DNA from: Enteropsectra breve
Lineage: Eukaryota; Microsporidia
DNA length: 44,805 nt
NCBI GenBank assembly: GCA_024243835.1
Contig: JALPMN010000627.1
Span: forward strand, 1-44,805
Direction: 5' to 3'
The notes under the pieces were generated by a model. It saw only the letters and a program-made list of their open reading frames with translations, had not been told where the DNA came from and did not search any database. Shown here piece by piece: positions 9,978 to 17,974 of this stretch. Both the position numbers and the translations under genes were made by a program. Numbering within the stretch: the first letter of the stretch is position 1; each line of letters begins with the position of its first letter.

Positions 9978-10950
9978 GTATTTAGGTTCTCTTGTAACGC
10001 TTGGATTAATGTGCAGCGGCATTTCAGCAAATGATGATTGCTGCAACAAGGATCTGTGCATCATTGATAATGGCTACAAAAAGACAGGCTCCCACAAGCA
10101 GCTGTGCATTACTTTCAAATGCCTCACTGGCCTTATTGAGAGATATTATCTCCGAAACTGCACTAAAGAAAAGGTCGACAAACTTCCATGGTTCATCTGC
10201 TATGAGTCGCCCAAGGTATACAAAGATGTAAGGACAAACGTTCCTCTTGAGGCATACAACCTTTTTACATCAGTTCTTCCACTGCTCCCAGTCAATCTTG
10301 TCAGTGAGTACCATGCCAAAATAAACTGCGGAGATTTTTTCGCTGCCTATTTGATTCTTGAAAAGGTCTGCACATGTGAAAGAGAAAACTGCCTGAGCGT
10401 GATCCTGTGTGGAAAGAACCGTATTTGTGTTGAGGAGAAGAAAGTGCCTGGAAGAATCAACTTCGTCGACTTTTTGAGCTCATCCACCGAGTCCATTGTT
10501 GTTGGTCTTGTCACCAAAACCATGGCCACCGCTGAATATGGAAACTGTGATTCCTGCGAGCTCACTCTTCCATATGAGATTCTTGATTTTGCAAACTATC
10601 TTACTCTCGATTTGGAAGTTGACTTAGAGGTCCTTACCACCCTCAACGCCATTGTCTCATGTGGTTTCTACGGTTTTAACTATATTAACGAATACACAAG
10701 CTACTACAGAAAATTCATTGACTCTTTCGAGTGCAATAAGGTCTGCAACTGCAAGGACAATGATGTACTGTGCACATTCCTCAGACTTAAATTCTACAGT
10801 TGGTTTGCTACAACTCACATGATTACTGTGCTCCGTAACTCCAGAACAGACTTCTGCAAACCAATTGCTGAGTCTATCAAGAGATGCTTCACTAACACTG
10901 ATAAGTTCTTCCTGCTCTATGCTAAGATGACCGATCTTATCTTCAAATAA
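9976..10950 (+). CDS. Cysteine-rich secreted protein (324 aa)
   Basis: The N-terminus is a clean signal peptide (MYLGSLVTLGLMCSGISA, then NDDCC). The mature part has 22 cysteines, often paired or clustered (DDCCNKDLC, VCTCERENC, CDSC, CNKVCNC), consistent with a disulfide-bonded extracellular protein. No transmembrane segment or GPI tail is obvious. Base use differs from most neighbours: codons are enriched in AAG, AAC, ATC, TTC, CTT and GTC, as expected for a highly expressed gene. In microsporidia such proteins are typically spore-wall or polar-tube components, but I see no diagnostic family motif, so this is a context-based guess. It shares its leader motif, architecture and codon style with the gene at 13797-14873. 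Confidence 0.65.
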   Translation: MYLGSLVTLGLMCSGISANDDCCNKDLCIIDNGYKKTGSHKQLCITFKCLTGLIERYYLRNCTKEKVDKLPWFICYESPKVYKDVRTNVPLEAYNLFTSVLPLLPVNLVSEYHAKINCGDFFAAYLILEKVCTCERENCLSVILCGKNRICVEEKKVPGRINFVDFLSSSTESIVVGLVTKTMATAEYGNCDSCELTLPYEILDFANYLTLDLEVDLEVLTTLNAIVSCGFYGFNYINEYTSYYRKFIDSFECNKVCNCKDNDVLCTFLRLKFYSWFATTHMITVLRNSRTDFCKPIAESIKRCFTNTDKFFLLYAKMTDLIFK

Positions 10951-11186
10951 ATTTTGTTGAAATAATTATATTAATACCAGTCTTTTGAATTTTAATATTA
11001 GGGTTGATTTTTGATGAGTAATAATACTGTTCATATTTTTATTCTTATTAAAAAAAGCTAATTGTTATTTTAAATGATATGCTCTTGCTGATCAGTGACA
11101 AATACTTTAGCGGTATAGTAAAAATTAGATCAGGATTTAACTATTAGATATCTGCTTTTAGCTTTCAAAATACATTAAAATTTTAT

Positions 11187-12068
11187 TTATATATCCTTTA
11201 GTCTGGCTGTGCCGCTTTCATCGGTAAATAATACATGGAGTTTTTTGAACAACGTTTTGCCAAGTGTTCTTCGGCGCTTGCTTTTGGGATCCTCAATACT
11301 GATGCTTTTTACCTCATCAGGGCTTTCTGTGATCGCTTTCGCCAGCTGGGCCAGTGTTGAAAATCTTTTAATTATAGCCTCTGCTGATGCTGCACTGCAT
11401 CCTGGTATTGTGCACAGTAAACTGTAGTAAAACTGGTTGTTCATATTATCAAAAAAGGTTTTTGTTTTGGGATAGTACGTTTTGTCTTTAAGCAGGAGTA
11501 CAGCAATCTGCTTTATTTTATTGACAAAGTCGTTTGCGTCGTTTATGAAGACAAAGTTTTTATTGTAGGCAAGCTGATAAGCTATTGTTTGTTCGTATCT
11601 GGCTTCATATTCATCCACACACTCGAAGACTTCACCTGTTGCTATGCATTTTCGAAAATTCTTGTTGAGAGCCGCTTTAACATCCGCTTTGTACTTCTCT
11701 CTTCCAATTAAAAATATCATGTCACTGGCGACCTCTTTTGTAAAGTCAAATGTGCCGTAATAGTCCATGTAAACAAAGTATTTCAATTCTTTTTTCATAT
11801 TATACTCAAACTGTAAATATTCGCTTTCAATAATTTTATATACAAAGTATATATTTTGGGCCATTTTCAAAAATCTTTCAAATTTGGATGGTACATGAAT
11901 CTCAAAACCGATAAAGTCTGGGCCAACAACATCCGGATACTGGTGAGGAACTATTGATTCTGCTGCACATTCTTTATTATTCAGCTCTATGCCATCGGAG
12001 AATATCAGTGAGAGGACAGAAATTGAACTGCTGTCTGAATTAATCTGCGCCTCCTCATCAGTCGACAT
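11187..12068 (-). CDS. Eme1-like XPF-family endonuclease subunit
   Basis: Encodes 293 aa. The C-terminal 70 residues resemble the tandem helix-hairpin-helix end of Eme1: LLCTIPGCSAASAEAIIKRF (about 215-235), then STLAQLAKAI, a basic RRRTLGKTLFKKL and a final helix. The centre keeps features of an XPF/ERCC4-type fold (DMIFLIGREKYKADVKAALN; IAYQLAYNKNFVFINDANDFV) but has no ERKxxxD metal site, as expected for the non-catalytic partner Eme1/Mms4 rather than Mus81. Mus81-Eme1 cuts branched DNA at stalled forks and recombination intermediates. No Mus81 lies in this window. ERCC1-type partners are an alternative; the length and the spacing between the pseudo-nuclease and the HhH region favour Eme1. 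The 3' end converges on the secreted-protein gene, 236 bp away. Confidence 0.55.
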   Translation of the reverse strand: MSTDEEAQINSDSSSISVLSLIFSDGIELNNKECAAESIVPHQYPDVVGPDFIGFEIHVPSKFERFLKMAQNIYFVYKIIESEYLQFEYNMKKELKYFVYMDYYGTFDFTKEVASDMIFLIGREKYKADVKAALNKNFRKCIATGEVFECVDEYEARYEQTIAYQLAYNKNFVFINDANDFVNKIKQIAVLLLKDKTYYPKTKTFFDNMNNQFYYSLLCTIPGCSAASAEAIIKRFSTLAQLAKAITESPDEVKSISIEDPKSKRRRTLGKTLFKKLHVLFTDESGTARLKDI

Positions 12069-12297
12069 AGCCTCTTAAAATAATAAATTTTAAAAAATGT
12101 GCAATACATTAGAGTTGGAAAACTGATCAGATGCAAAAATAAAATCCATAAGCGCTTTAGTGCCGCTAGTCCAGTGCCCGATTTTATAATTGGTATGTGA
12201 TATATCTTTATCATACTACTAATACGATTCAACAACAATAATACACGATTAAAGATCCGAAATACGATAAAGATATGTATAACTCTTGCAAATTAAT

Positions 12298-12524
12298 ATG
12301 TGTTTCTGCCTGCCTACCATAGAAGGAGCAAATGTAGTCGTACAGCTCCTTCAAATAATAAACCCAAGAGAGCAAAGATAGTAATAGCGTGGACTAATCA
12401 AAATCATAATTTTTCTTACACCTTAAAAACCGTGCGCTTTGATACAATAACCAGAAACTGTTGTGAACAGAATTCAGACTCTTCGCAATTTTTGAAATTT
12501 TTAAATGAGTATTTGGCGAACTAA
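12298..12524 (+). pseudogene. Coding-like relic, frameshifted
   Basis: An ATG at 12298 opens 27 codons (MCFCLPTIEGANVVVQLLQI...) before TAG. An overlapping frame without an ATG is open for 74 codons to 12524 (KIVIAWTNQNHNFSY... QFLKFLNEYLAN). A single frameshift around 12360-12380 would join them into a plausible 75-80 aa product. No family is recognised. It could be the remnant of a larger gene that also left the 12.9-kb relic. Confidence 0.3.
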
Positions 12525-12861
12525 ATCAATTTAAAAACTGCTACAGCAGAACTTAATTCAGAAAACACCAAAGGTTTGTACCTTGAACTGGTTTATAGTA
12601 TTAAAATGAAGTAAAATACGACAGCATTCAATAAATTCTTCTTCCTAACGATACCAAAGATACTATAAAAATAAACGACGACAAGGGATGAGCCTACTTA
12701 AAACATAAAAATACCTCATTTTATGGTCAGAAATTGATTGGCTCTATAAATAAATTCAGCACTAATTTTTGTTATCTTTCACAGACTATTGTTTAATTTC
12801 ATCCAAAACAAACGTTGTTTATTTTAGTTGAGATAAAGGTTACTTTTATTGGTAATAAAAT

Positions 12862-13174
12862 ATGCATTTCTCTTTGAAAGCATTTGGAGCCGTATTCATA
12901 TTGGTCTTTGGACATTAACAGAGTTATTTAAAGCTGTACAATATTTTCAAGATCAAAAAGACTCGCATTCGTTGATATTTCAAACTACAAAAACTTTATA
13001 AGCTTCTCTAAGCTCAGATTAAAATTTTCAAGTTCTGAAGCTCACAGAATACATCTTCATGATGTGAATCTGAACATCTTAAAGTACTGGCTTAAAAAAA
13101 TCATGAATTTAGAGGGCCGTGGTTTGATAATGATAAACTTCATTAAAGTAAAGCATAAAACAACATTTTCATAA
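12862..13174 (+). pseudogene. Decayed secreted-protein gene
   Basis: ATG at 12862 starts a typical signal peptide (MHFSLKAFGAVFILVFGH) and meets TAA at 12916. The +1 frame then reads LTELFKAVQYFQDQKDSH to a TAA at 12999. A third frame is open for about 80 codons to TAA at 13172 (RLAFVDISNYKNFISFSKLR ... EAHRIHLHDVNLNILKYWLK). The succession signal peptide, then coding-like blocks in three frames, on one strand and in order, fits a former secreted protein with several indels. The family is unknown; the I-x-L-x-D-x-N-L spacing is faintly like a leucine-rich repeat. Confidence 0.45.
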
Positions 13175-13786
13175 GCTCTTAAGTTTTGATGACAAATAAT
13201 TGCCTTTGAACAAGAATGTCTCATTAAATATGAAGAGGATCTGATTAATGATTGATAATTTAAAGCTAATTTTTAAGCACGTTTTATTTGTACCTTGATT
13301 TTTGTGATTTATGAATGAAATTCATTTTAAAAATGACTTTTTAGAGTTCATAACAAATATGATTTCTTTTAGCTTATAATAGATTGCAGCCGCTGGCTTT
13401 TATAGCAATGCAAAATGTCTCAGTGGAAGTTACGAAATAATAGAGAACTATAGATACAATGCATGGTGCAACTTTTCCGTGGCCATCTTTAACACTCATT
13501 CATTTGGTTCACATCTGTTGCCTTTTTGCATTTTGTGCAGATTCTGAAACAGGTAGCCATATGTTTATTTAAAAGACTAAAGACTCTGCCTGAGCTAAAA
13601 CTATCCGTTTTATAAATATATTGCAATATTTAAATAGTGCCGCCCGGCAGTGCACATCTTTTTATATCCAGCAAGCACACTCCTTTGTGTCTCGTATTTT
13701 TATTTTTGTGTTTTTGTTAGTTAATTAACCTAACAAACATTGATTTTAATATATCAAAAACAAAACTATAAATAACAATAAAATAC

Positions 13787-13796
13787 AAACCCTAAT
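13787..13796 (+). promoter_or_regulatory. AAACCCTAAT start-proximal motif (gene 2 of pair)
   Basis: Same ten bases as before the gene at 9976, here ending directly before the ATG. The surrounding leader (AATAACAATAAAATAC) is A-rich and C-poor apart from this motif. Confidence 0.45.
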
Positions 13797-14873
13797 ATGT
13801 TTGGACTTGTTTCCTCAGTGCTACCACTCTTAGTGAGCAACATATTAGCAGGCAAGGCAAACGAAAAATGCCGTTTTATTGAGGCGTACAGTGAGACTGG
13901 ATTCAATCTGACTGGATGCTCCGAGGTAGTTAAGCAGAGATTTTCTATTTCTACAGAGACCATCAACTCTTCAGGATGCTGCGGACGAAATGTGTGCTGC
14001 CCATATCTGATTCCCCTGTATGATTGCACTCGTTTCGACAAAGAGAGCATCAAGGGCCACCCAAACAGCTATATCGCCTATATGTTTGATATGCTTGGAT
14101 TTATCAACACCACCCTGGGCTTCACACCAAAAAACATCTGTGATTTTTCTGGAAACAATGCAACATTCTCAGATGACGCTGCTATAAGATCCTTCGTAAC
14201 AAATCTTGTCGACAACAACTGCTACAGCAACTTCGATGCTGCCAACCCAGTTGTATACAACGTAAACATCAGGGCCAATCTTGCCAGAGACACCTTCGAT
14301 CTCGACTTTATAAACTGGTATCTTCCAAGACTAAATATATTCCTTTTCTATGCTACAAGCGACAAGGTTGAGTGTGGTTTTGAAGACAGCGGAAATGTCT
14401 TTGTGGAGAAAATAAAGTGCGGAAACGTCTATAACTCTGTTGTCATAAACTTCTTGAATCTCCCCATCGACAACTACAACTGCATCTCTGAAAGCGCAGC
14501 CCTTAAAATCATCAACTTTATTGTCACAAACGGTATTGTAAGACACACCATTATTAACTTCAACAAGTGTCTTCTGCACCAGCTTGAGTCCATTGCATGC
14601 AAATGCAGCAGCAGAGGCGACTCGACAAGCAGCATCTACATCAAGACACTCAAAGAATGCATCATCAGAGTAAATGCTCTTATGAACGAGAACTTCGAAA
14701 TAAAGTACAGATTCTTAAAGAACCAGGCCAGATTCTCTTTCCTGGCTATGCCATCCATCTACAGCGATTCTGCTGCAACACCCACACCAATTGTGAATAA
14801 ACCAACCTATATATTTGCAAATGTACCAACTGAAAAGGTTCCCCTCAGTCACTTGGTTGATTACATTGAATAA
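13797..14873 (+). CDS. Cysteine-rich secreted protein (358 aa)
   Basis: Signal peptide MFGLVSSVLPLLVSNILAG, then a mature part with 16 cysteines, including a compact GCCGRNVCCPYLIPLYDC block (about 61-78). Five potential N-glycosylation sequons are visible (for example NLT, NSS, NTT, NAT). The C-terminal 40 residues are Ser/Thr/Pro-rich (ATPTPIVNKPTY) and have no membrane anchor. Codons are biased to AAG/AAC/ATC/TTC as in the 9976 gene, suggesting high expression. The C-terminal halves of the two proteins share a C-x-C followed by a long Cys-poor helical stretch, so distant paralogy is possible but not shown. A spore-wall or polar-tube role would fit a microsporidian, but I see no known family signature. 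Confidence 0.65.
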   Translation: MFGLVSSVLPLLVSNILAGKANEKCRFIEAYSETGFNLTGCSEVVKQRFSISTETINSSGCCGRNVCCPYLIPLYDCTRFDKESIKGHPNSYIAYMFDMLGFINTTLGFTPKNICDFSGNNATFSDDAAIRSFVTNLVDNNCYSNFDAANPVVYNVNIRANLARDTFDLDFINWYLPRLNIFLFYATSDKVECGFEDSGNVFVEKIKCGNVYNSVVINFLNLPIDNYNCISESAALKIINFIVTNGIVRHTIINFNKCLLHQLESIACKCSSRGDSTSSIYIKTLKECIIRVNALMNENFEIKYRFLKNQARFSFLAMPSIYSDSAATPTPIVNKPTYIFANVPTEKVPLSHLVDYIE

Positions 14874-14993
14874 ATATGTTAGCCTATTATTGTCTTTCTG
14901 CCATTTTAATTGCTTTGTATCGATTTTAACAATAAAAATTATTAAGACAAAAGCTTCTCGACAGATATAATTTTTCAACATTTACTTTAATTA

Positions 14994-15665
14994 CTATACA
15001 TTTTTCCATGCAGCCGGGTTTTTAAAGTTTATTTTAAGTGAACGCTTACCAAGCGGCACTCTTTGAGTCTCTGGATATCGATAGCATGTCCATGTTTCAA
15101 AATGTTCGGCCGATATGTCAAGGATCTCCCCCTTCGAGTTTTGTATGTAAAATCTATTCTTCTTATCTTCTTCTGTCAACTCACTTCCGGGCTGAAAAGG
15201 CTTGACTGGTGGCATAAGGGAGCGCACATTTGGATCACCTTTAAAAATTGGCATTTGCTCCCACTCTTCAATATCAATCCACTTGAACAGCATGCGCACG
15301 ATAACAACGTGGCCATTTCCATATCGGTCAATCACTTTGTCCTTTACAAAAAACGGGAAGGTATAATCAATCATCCTTTCACTCTGATCTAGCGGTGGAA
15401 ACACCATGATCTGTCTCCTGACCGTTTCCGGGCAGTCGCAGCACCCTGTTTTATGCGGATCCAAGTGTTTCTCTTTGCATGATCTGCACTTGTACGTCAC
15501 TAGTGGATAAAACTTCTTGTATATCGGCAACTGCTTTGCTCTCTTATCACGGTGTGCTTTGAACTGACGGAGCATCTGCATCTGTGGAGAGTTATTGGTT
15601 GGATCATTCATTAGTATTATGGTTTCCCACGTGTCAGAATCTGCAGGCTTTTTTTCCTCTTCCAT
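14994..15665 (-). CDS. Hypothetical CXXC-motif protein (223 aa)
   Basis: ATG at 15665 preceded by GGGG. The protein is soluble and hydrophilic. At about residues 55-77 there is CRSCKEKHLDPHKTGCCDC, a likely zinc-binding loop with CxxC and CCDC halves. The rest is rich in aromatic and basic residues (MLFKWIDIEEWEQMPIFK, WTCYRYPETQRVPLGKRS) and predicted mixed alpha/beta. There is no signal peptide or membrane span. Its 3' end converges on the second cysteine-rich gene. I do not recognise the family. A basal RNA or translation function is possible from the basic ends and zinc loop but is not supported further. Confidence 0.6.
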   Translation of the reverse strand: MEEEKKPADSDTWETIILMNDPTNNSPQMQMLRQFKAHRDKRAKQLPIYKKFYPLVTYKCRSCKEKHLDPHKTGCCDCPETVRRQIMVFPPLDQSERMIDYTFPFFVKDKVIDRYGNGHVVIVRMLFKWIDIEEWEQMPIFKGDPNVRSLMPPVKPFQPGSELTEEDKKNRFYIQNSKGEILDISAEHFETWTCYRYPETQRVPLGKRSLKINFKNPAAWKNV

Positions 15666-16379
15666 GACCCCTCCATCTCACATTATTTTTAAACTTTCTT
15701 TGTGATTTAAAAATTGATTTTCAAAAGAAATTGTTCTTCAGATACATCAACCCAGTTCTTTGCCAGCTTAAAATATAAGATCAGCAGCCTCTTATGGATA
15801 CATCATATGCTTTTAAAGAAGCTGCATTCAGCATCAAAACGTATATATGCACGATCGGCCCATCTATTTCCCTACTTATTTGTGATAAATTAATTTTCAA
15901 AAATTAAAAATTTTTAAAAGTTGAAATATTTAAAAAAAATGCTAAAGAAATATTAACATAGCAGAAGAGCTGAGCTTTCGAATGGGCAATTGACTCTTAA
16001 ATTTTGATAAATAGTGTGATGGTTTCACTTTCTTTGTGTATTATGTTATATGCATTTCTCATAGTACGTTTGAATGCTTCTGAAATTTAAGCTGTAGACC
16101 ACTTTAAAAGTTTATGCTATTACTTTTGAGAGCTCTTATATAGCCCGTCATTAGCGATTAGCAACCCTGTGATAGTAAAAAGCAAATTGATCCATAATGA
16201 TATTGAAAATTCACATAAATTTAAATTTTCGAATGCAAATAGCTATTCAAAATAGTATTCTCGCCCATTCTCCGAGATTATCATGCAAGATTCTTATCAA
16301 TCTAAGCTTAAACTCAATATTTAGTTTTTAGATTGCAAAACAATTGTATGCATATTTTTTAAAATTCTTTTTTGATTTA

Positions 16380-16404
16380 CCGTATTTTTCGGAATATAAG
16401 CTGC
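16380..16404 (+). repeat. MITE left terminal inverted repeat
   Basis: 25 bp beginning CCGTATTTTTCGGAATATAA. It pairs with 16718-16742 with two mismatches (positions 15 and 23). Confidence 0.8.
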
Positions 16405-16717
16405 ACCCCCCCCCTTTTCAATACACTGGCCGCACTAATCTTTGTATTCAAGAAATAAATTTTACTTTTACTTAGATAAGCCGCGCTTCTTGACCTGTAT
16501 TTAGAGACGTTTTTAAAAAATTAGCGGAAGTTACAGTTACCGAAAACTTGCTCCTTTAGTTGTTATTTACAATTTCTCCATTTTAGTTATAGGATAAATT
16601 TAAATATGAGTTTGGGAGATTGGCTAAGTTGCACTAATACAATAACTTCAATAAAGTAGCGGTAGATAAGCCGCAGTATGATATTTCTAAAAACAGAGAT
16701 GTTTTCTTGCATAAGCC

Positions 16718-16742
16718 GCGGCTTATACTCCGAAAAATACGG
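16718..16742 (-). repeat. MITE right terminal inverted repeat
   Basis: Reverse complement begins CCGTATTTTTCGGAGTATAA. It overlaps the palindrome ATAAGCCGCGGCTTAT. Confidence 0.8.
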
Positions 16743-16852
16743 TAGTTATATTTTATTTTGATGGAAACCAAGGCAACCAGAAACTAATTGGTACTATTAA
16801 TTTAGAGATTGCTTTGGAATGCGAATTAAATGCTACAAACATTGAATTATAT

Positions 16853-17230
16853 TCAATTTCCACTTTTATCCAATAGAGACTGCTCCCTGATTTTCTTCAA
16901 AGTATCTAAGAGAATGTTGTGCTGTATGGATTTTATTGCGCTAAAGCACCTCTCACTTCTCTAATTTGAACTTGGCATTTTTTACGTTACAGAAAGCTGT
17001 GGGTTTAAGCAACCCACATTAACAAGAAGCTGTTTAGGACAAAGCACAATGTGTAAGCCAGGGAGGGATATCCTAAGAAGTTTGAGAGTAGGAGATTTTT
17101 TGTGCAGAAGAGATTTTTGAAACAATTGAACATAATTTTTAAGCATAAGAAAGCAAGTCGAGAAAATTCTATAAATTCCTGGCATACTACTCCAAGTGGC
17201 CTTATATTGGGCATTAACAAGTAAACGCAT
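16853..17230 (-). pseudogene. Decayed hAT-superfamily transposase, C-terminal part
   Basis: One minus-strand frame starts at an ATG (17230) and runs to TGA at 16853, broken only by TAA (16982) and TAG (16961). After the second stop it reads RSERCFSAIKSIQHN, then LDTLKKIREQSLLD. SER-x-FS-x-x-K-x-I is the hallmark of the hAT C-terminal dimerisation domain, normally followed by helices leading to a short tail, as here. Upstream PGIYRIFSTCFLMLKNYVQ resembles the Y-R-x-x-x-x-x-P-x-L-D segment of TTF-type hAT transposases. A second frame (17220-17005) is also open, so an early frameshift is likely. It is inactive. It is not the transposase of the adjacent MITE, whose TA duplication is not hAT-like. 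Confidence 0.5.
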
Positions 17231-17974
17231 AGATTTTTAAACCATACGTTATTATACTTATATCATTTGCACAACGCTAGAGCATATTCTTTAATAAAAT
17301 CACATATACTTTTAAAAATGCTTATATTTTAACACTATAGTTGTGATTTTTATTTGCCGTAATCTGTAAACCATTGAAAGAGGTTCTTATAGTGCATTGC
17401 ATCTAATTGCGGTGCCGCATACATTAATATAGTTTGCTGCACATTTTATCTTTATCTAGATAATGATTTTTGTGGTTATTTAGCTTTTTAAACTGCTTAT
17501 TATACAAAGTTTATATTAGAGGGCTAATAGCGAAAGGCAACTAAAATAAAGGTAATGTATTTAGCCCAAGCATGCGATAAATCCCAAAATGTTTGAACAA
17601 ATTTGTGTATTATGCTTTCGATTTATTGCTTCAAAGCATAAAAAATGCATATCCGATATTAAAGCATGACTATATTCATGTATTAAAACATCAAATCTTT
17701 TTATTAATAAACTCATTCGCATCTTCCTATAGTTTGGTGTGCTGTTTCAGCAGAGATTCTTTATTAGCTAGATACAATGCAGTCTACTATATGCATGCAT
17801 TTAGACTTCTTCGAAAAAAAATTTTTGCTTTTTTCTTTAATAGTTTCTTGCTGAAAAAAATATAAGAAGCTTGCTTACAAACGGAATATTTAAATGCTTT
17901 GTTTACATAAAGCCAACAGCAAATATCAGTTATGATCAAGATGAAGGTAAATGTTAAAATGAGTTTAATAGTTA

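Larger units (their letters stand above)
12069..13796. other. 1.7-kb spacer with gene relics
   Basis: No intact gene is seen. Two coding-like relics (12298-12524 and 12862-13174) are listed separately. A short open stretch near 13210-13260 (AFEQECLIKYEEDLIND then stop) may be a further piece. The final 200 bp form the A-rich leader of the second cysteine-rich gene, with TATA-like runs such as TTTTTATAT near 13660. Confidence 0.45.
16380..16742. mobile_element. MITE with Tc1/mariner-like TIRs and TA target duplication
   Basis: The 25-bp terminal inverted repeats at 16380-16404 and 16718-16742 match at 23 of 25 positions (CCGTATTTTTCGG...). Both ends are flanked by TA (16378-16379 and 16743-16744), the target duplication of Tc1/mariner/pogo elements. 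The interior has no coding frame but repeats ATAAGCCGC three times (16476-16484, 16666-16674, 16711-16719) within two direct subterminal repeats (about 16432-16484 and 16631-16674). A perfect 16-bp palindrome ATAAGCCGCGGCTTAT (16711-16726) sits inside the right end. It also carries a C9 run (16406-16414). This is a non-autonomous element that needs a transposase from elsewhere. Termini of the CCGTATTTTTCGG...TATAAG type are familiar to me from animal genomes. Confidence 0.8.
15666..17974. other. 2.3-kb spacer carrying transposon remains
   Basis: The longest gene-free stretch in the window. It holds a 363-bp MITE (16380-16742) and a dead hAT transposase fragment (16853-17230). A CCCAAAATG context at 17584-17592 opens only 26 codons (MFEQICVLCFRFIASK...), and an overlapping TTG-initiated frame is open for 90 codons to 17865; neither is called. 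Confidence 0.5.
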
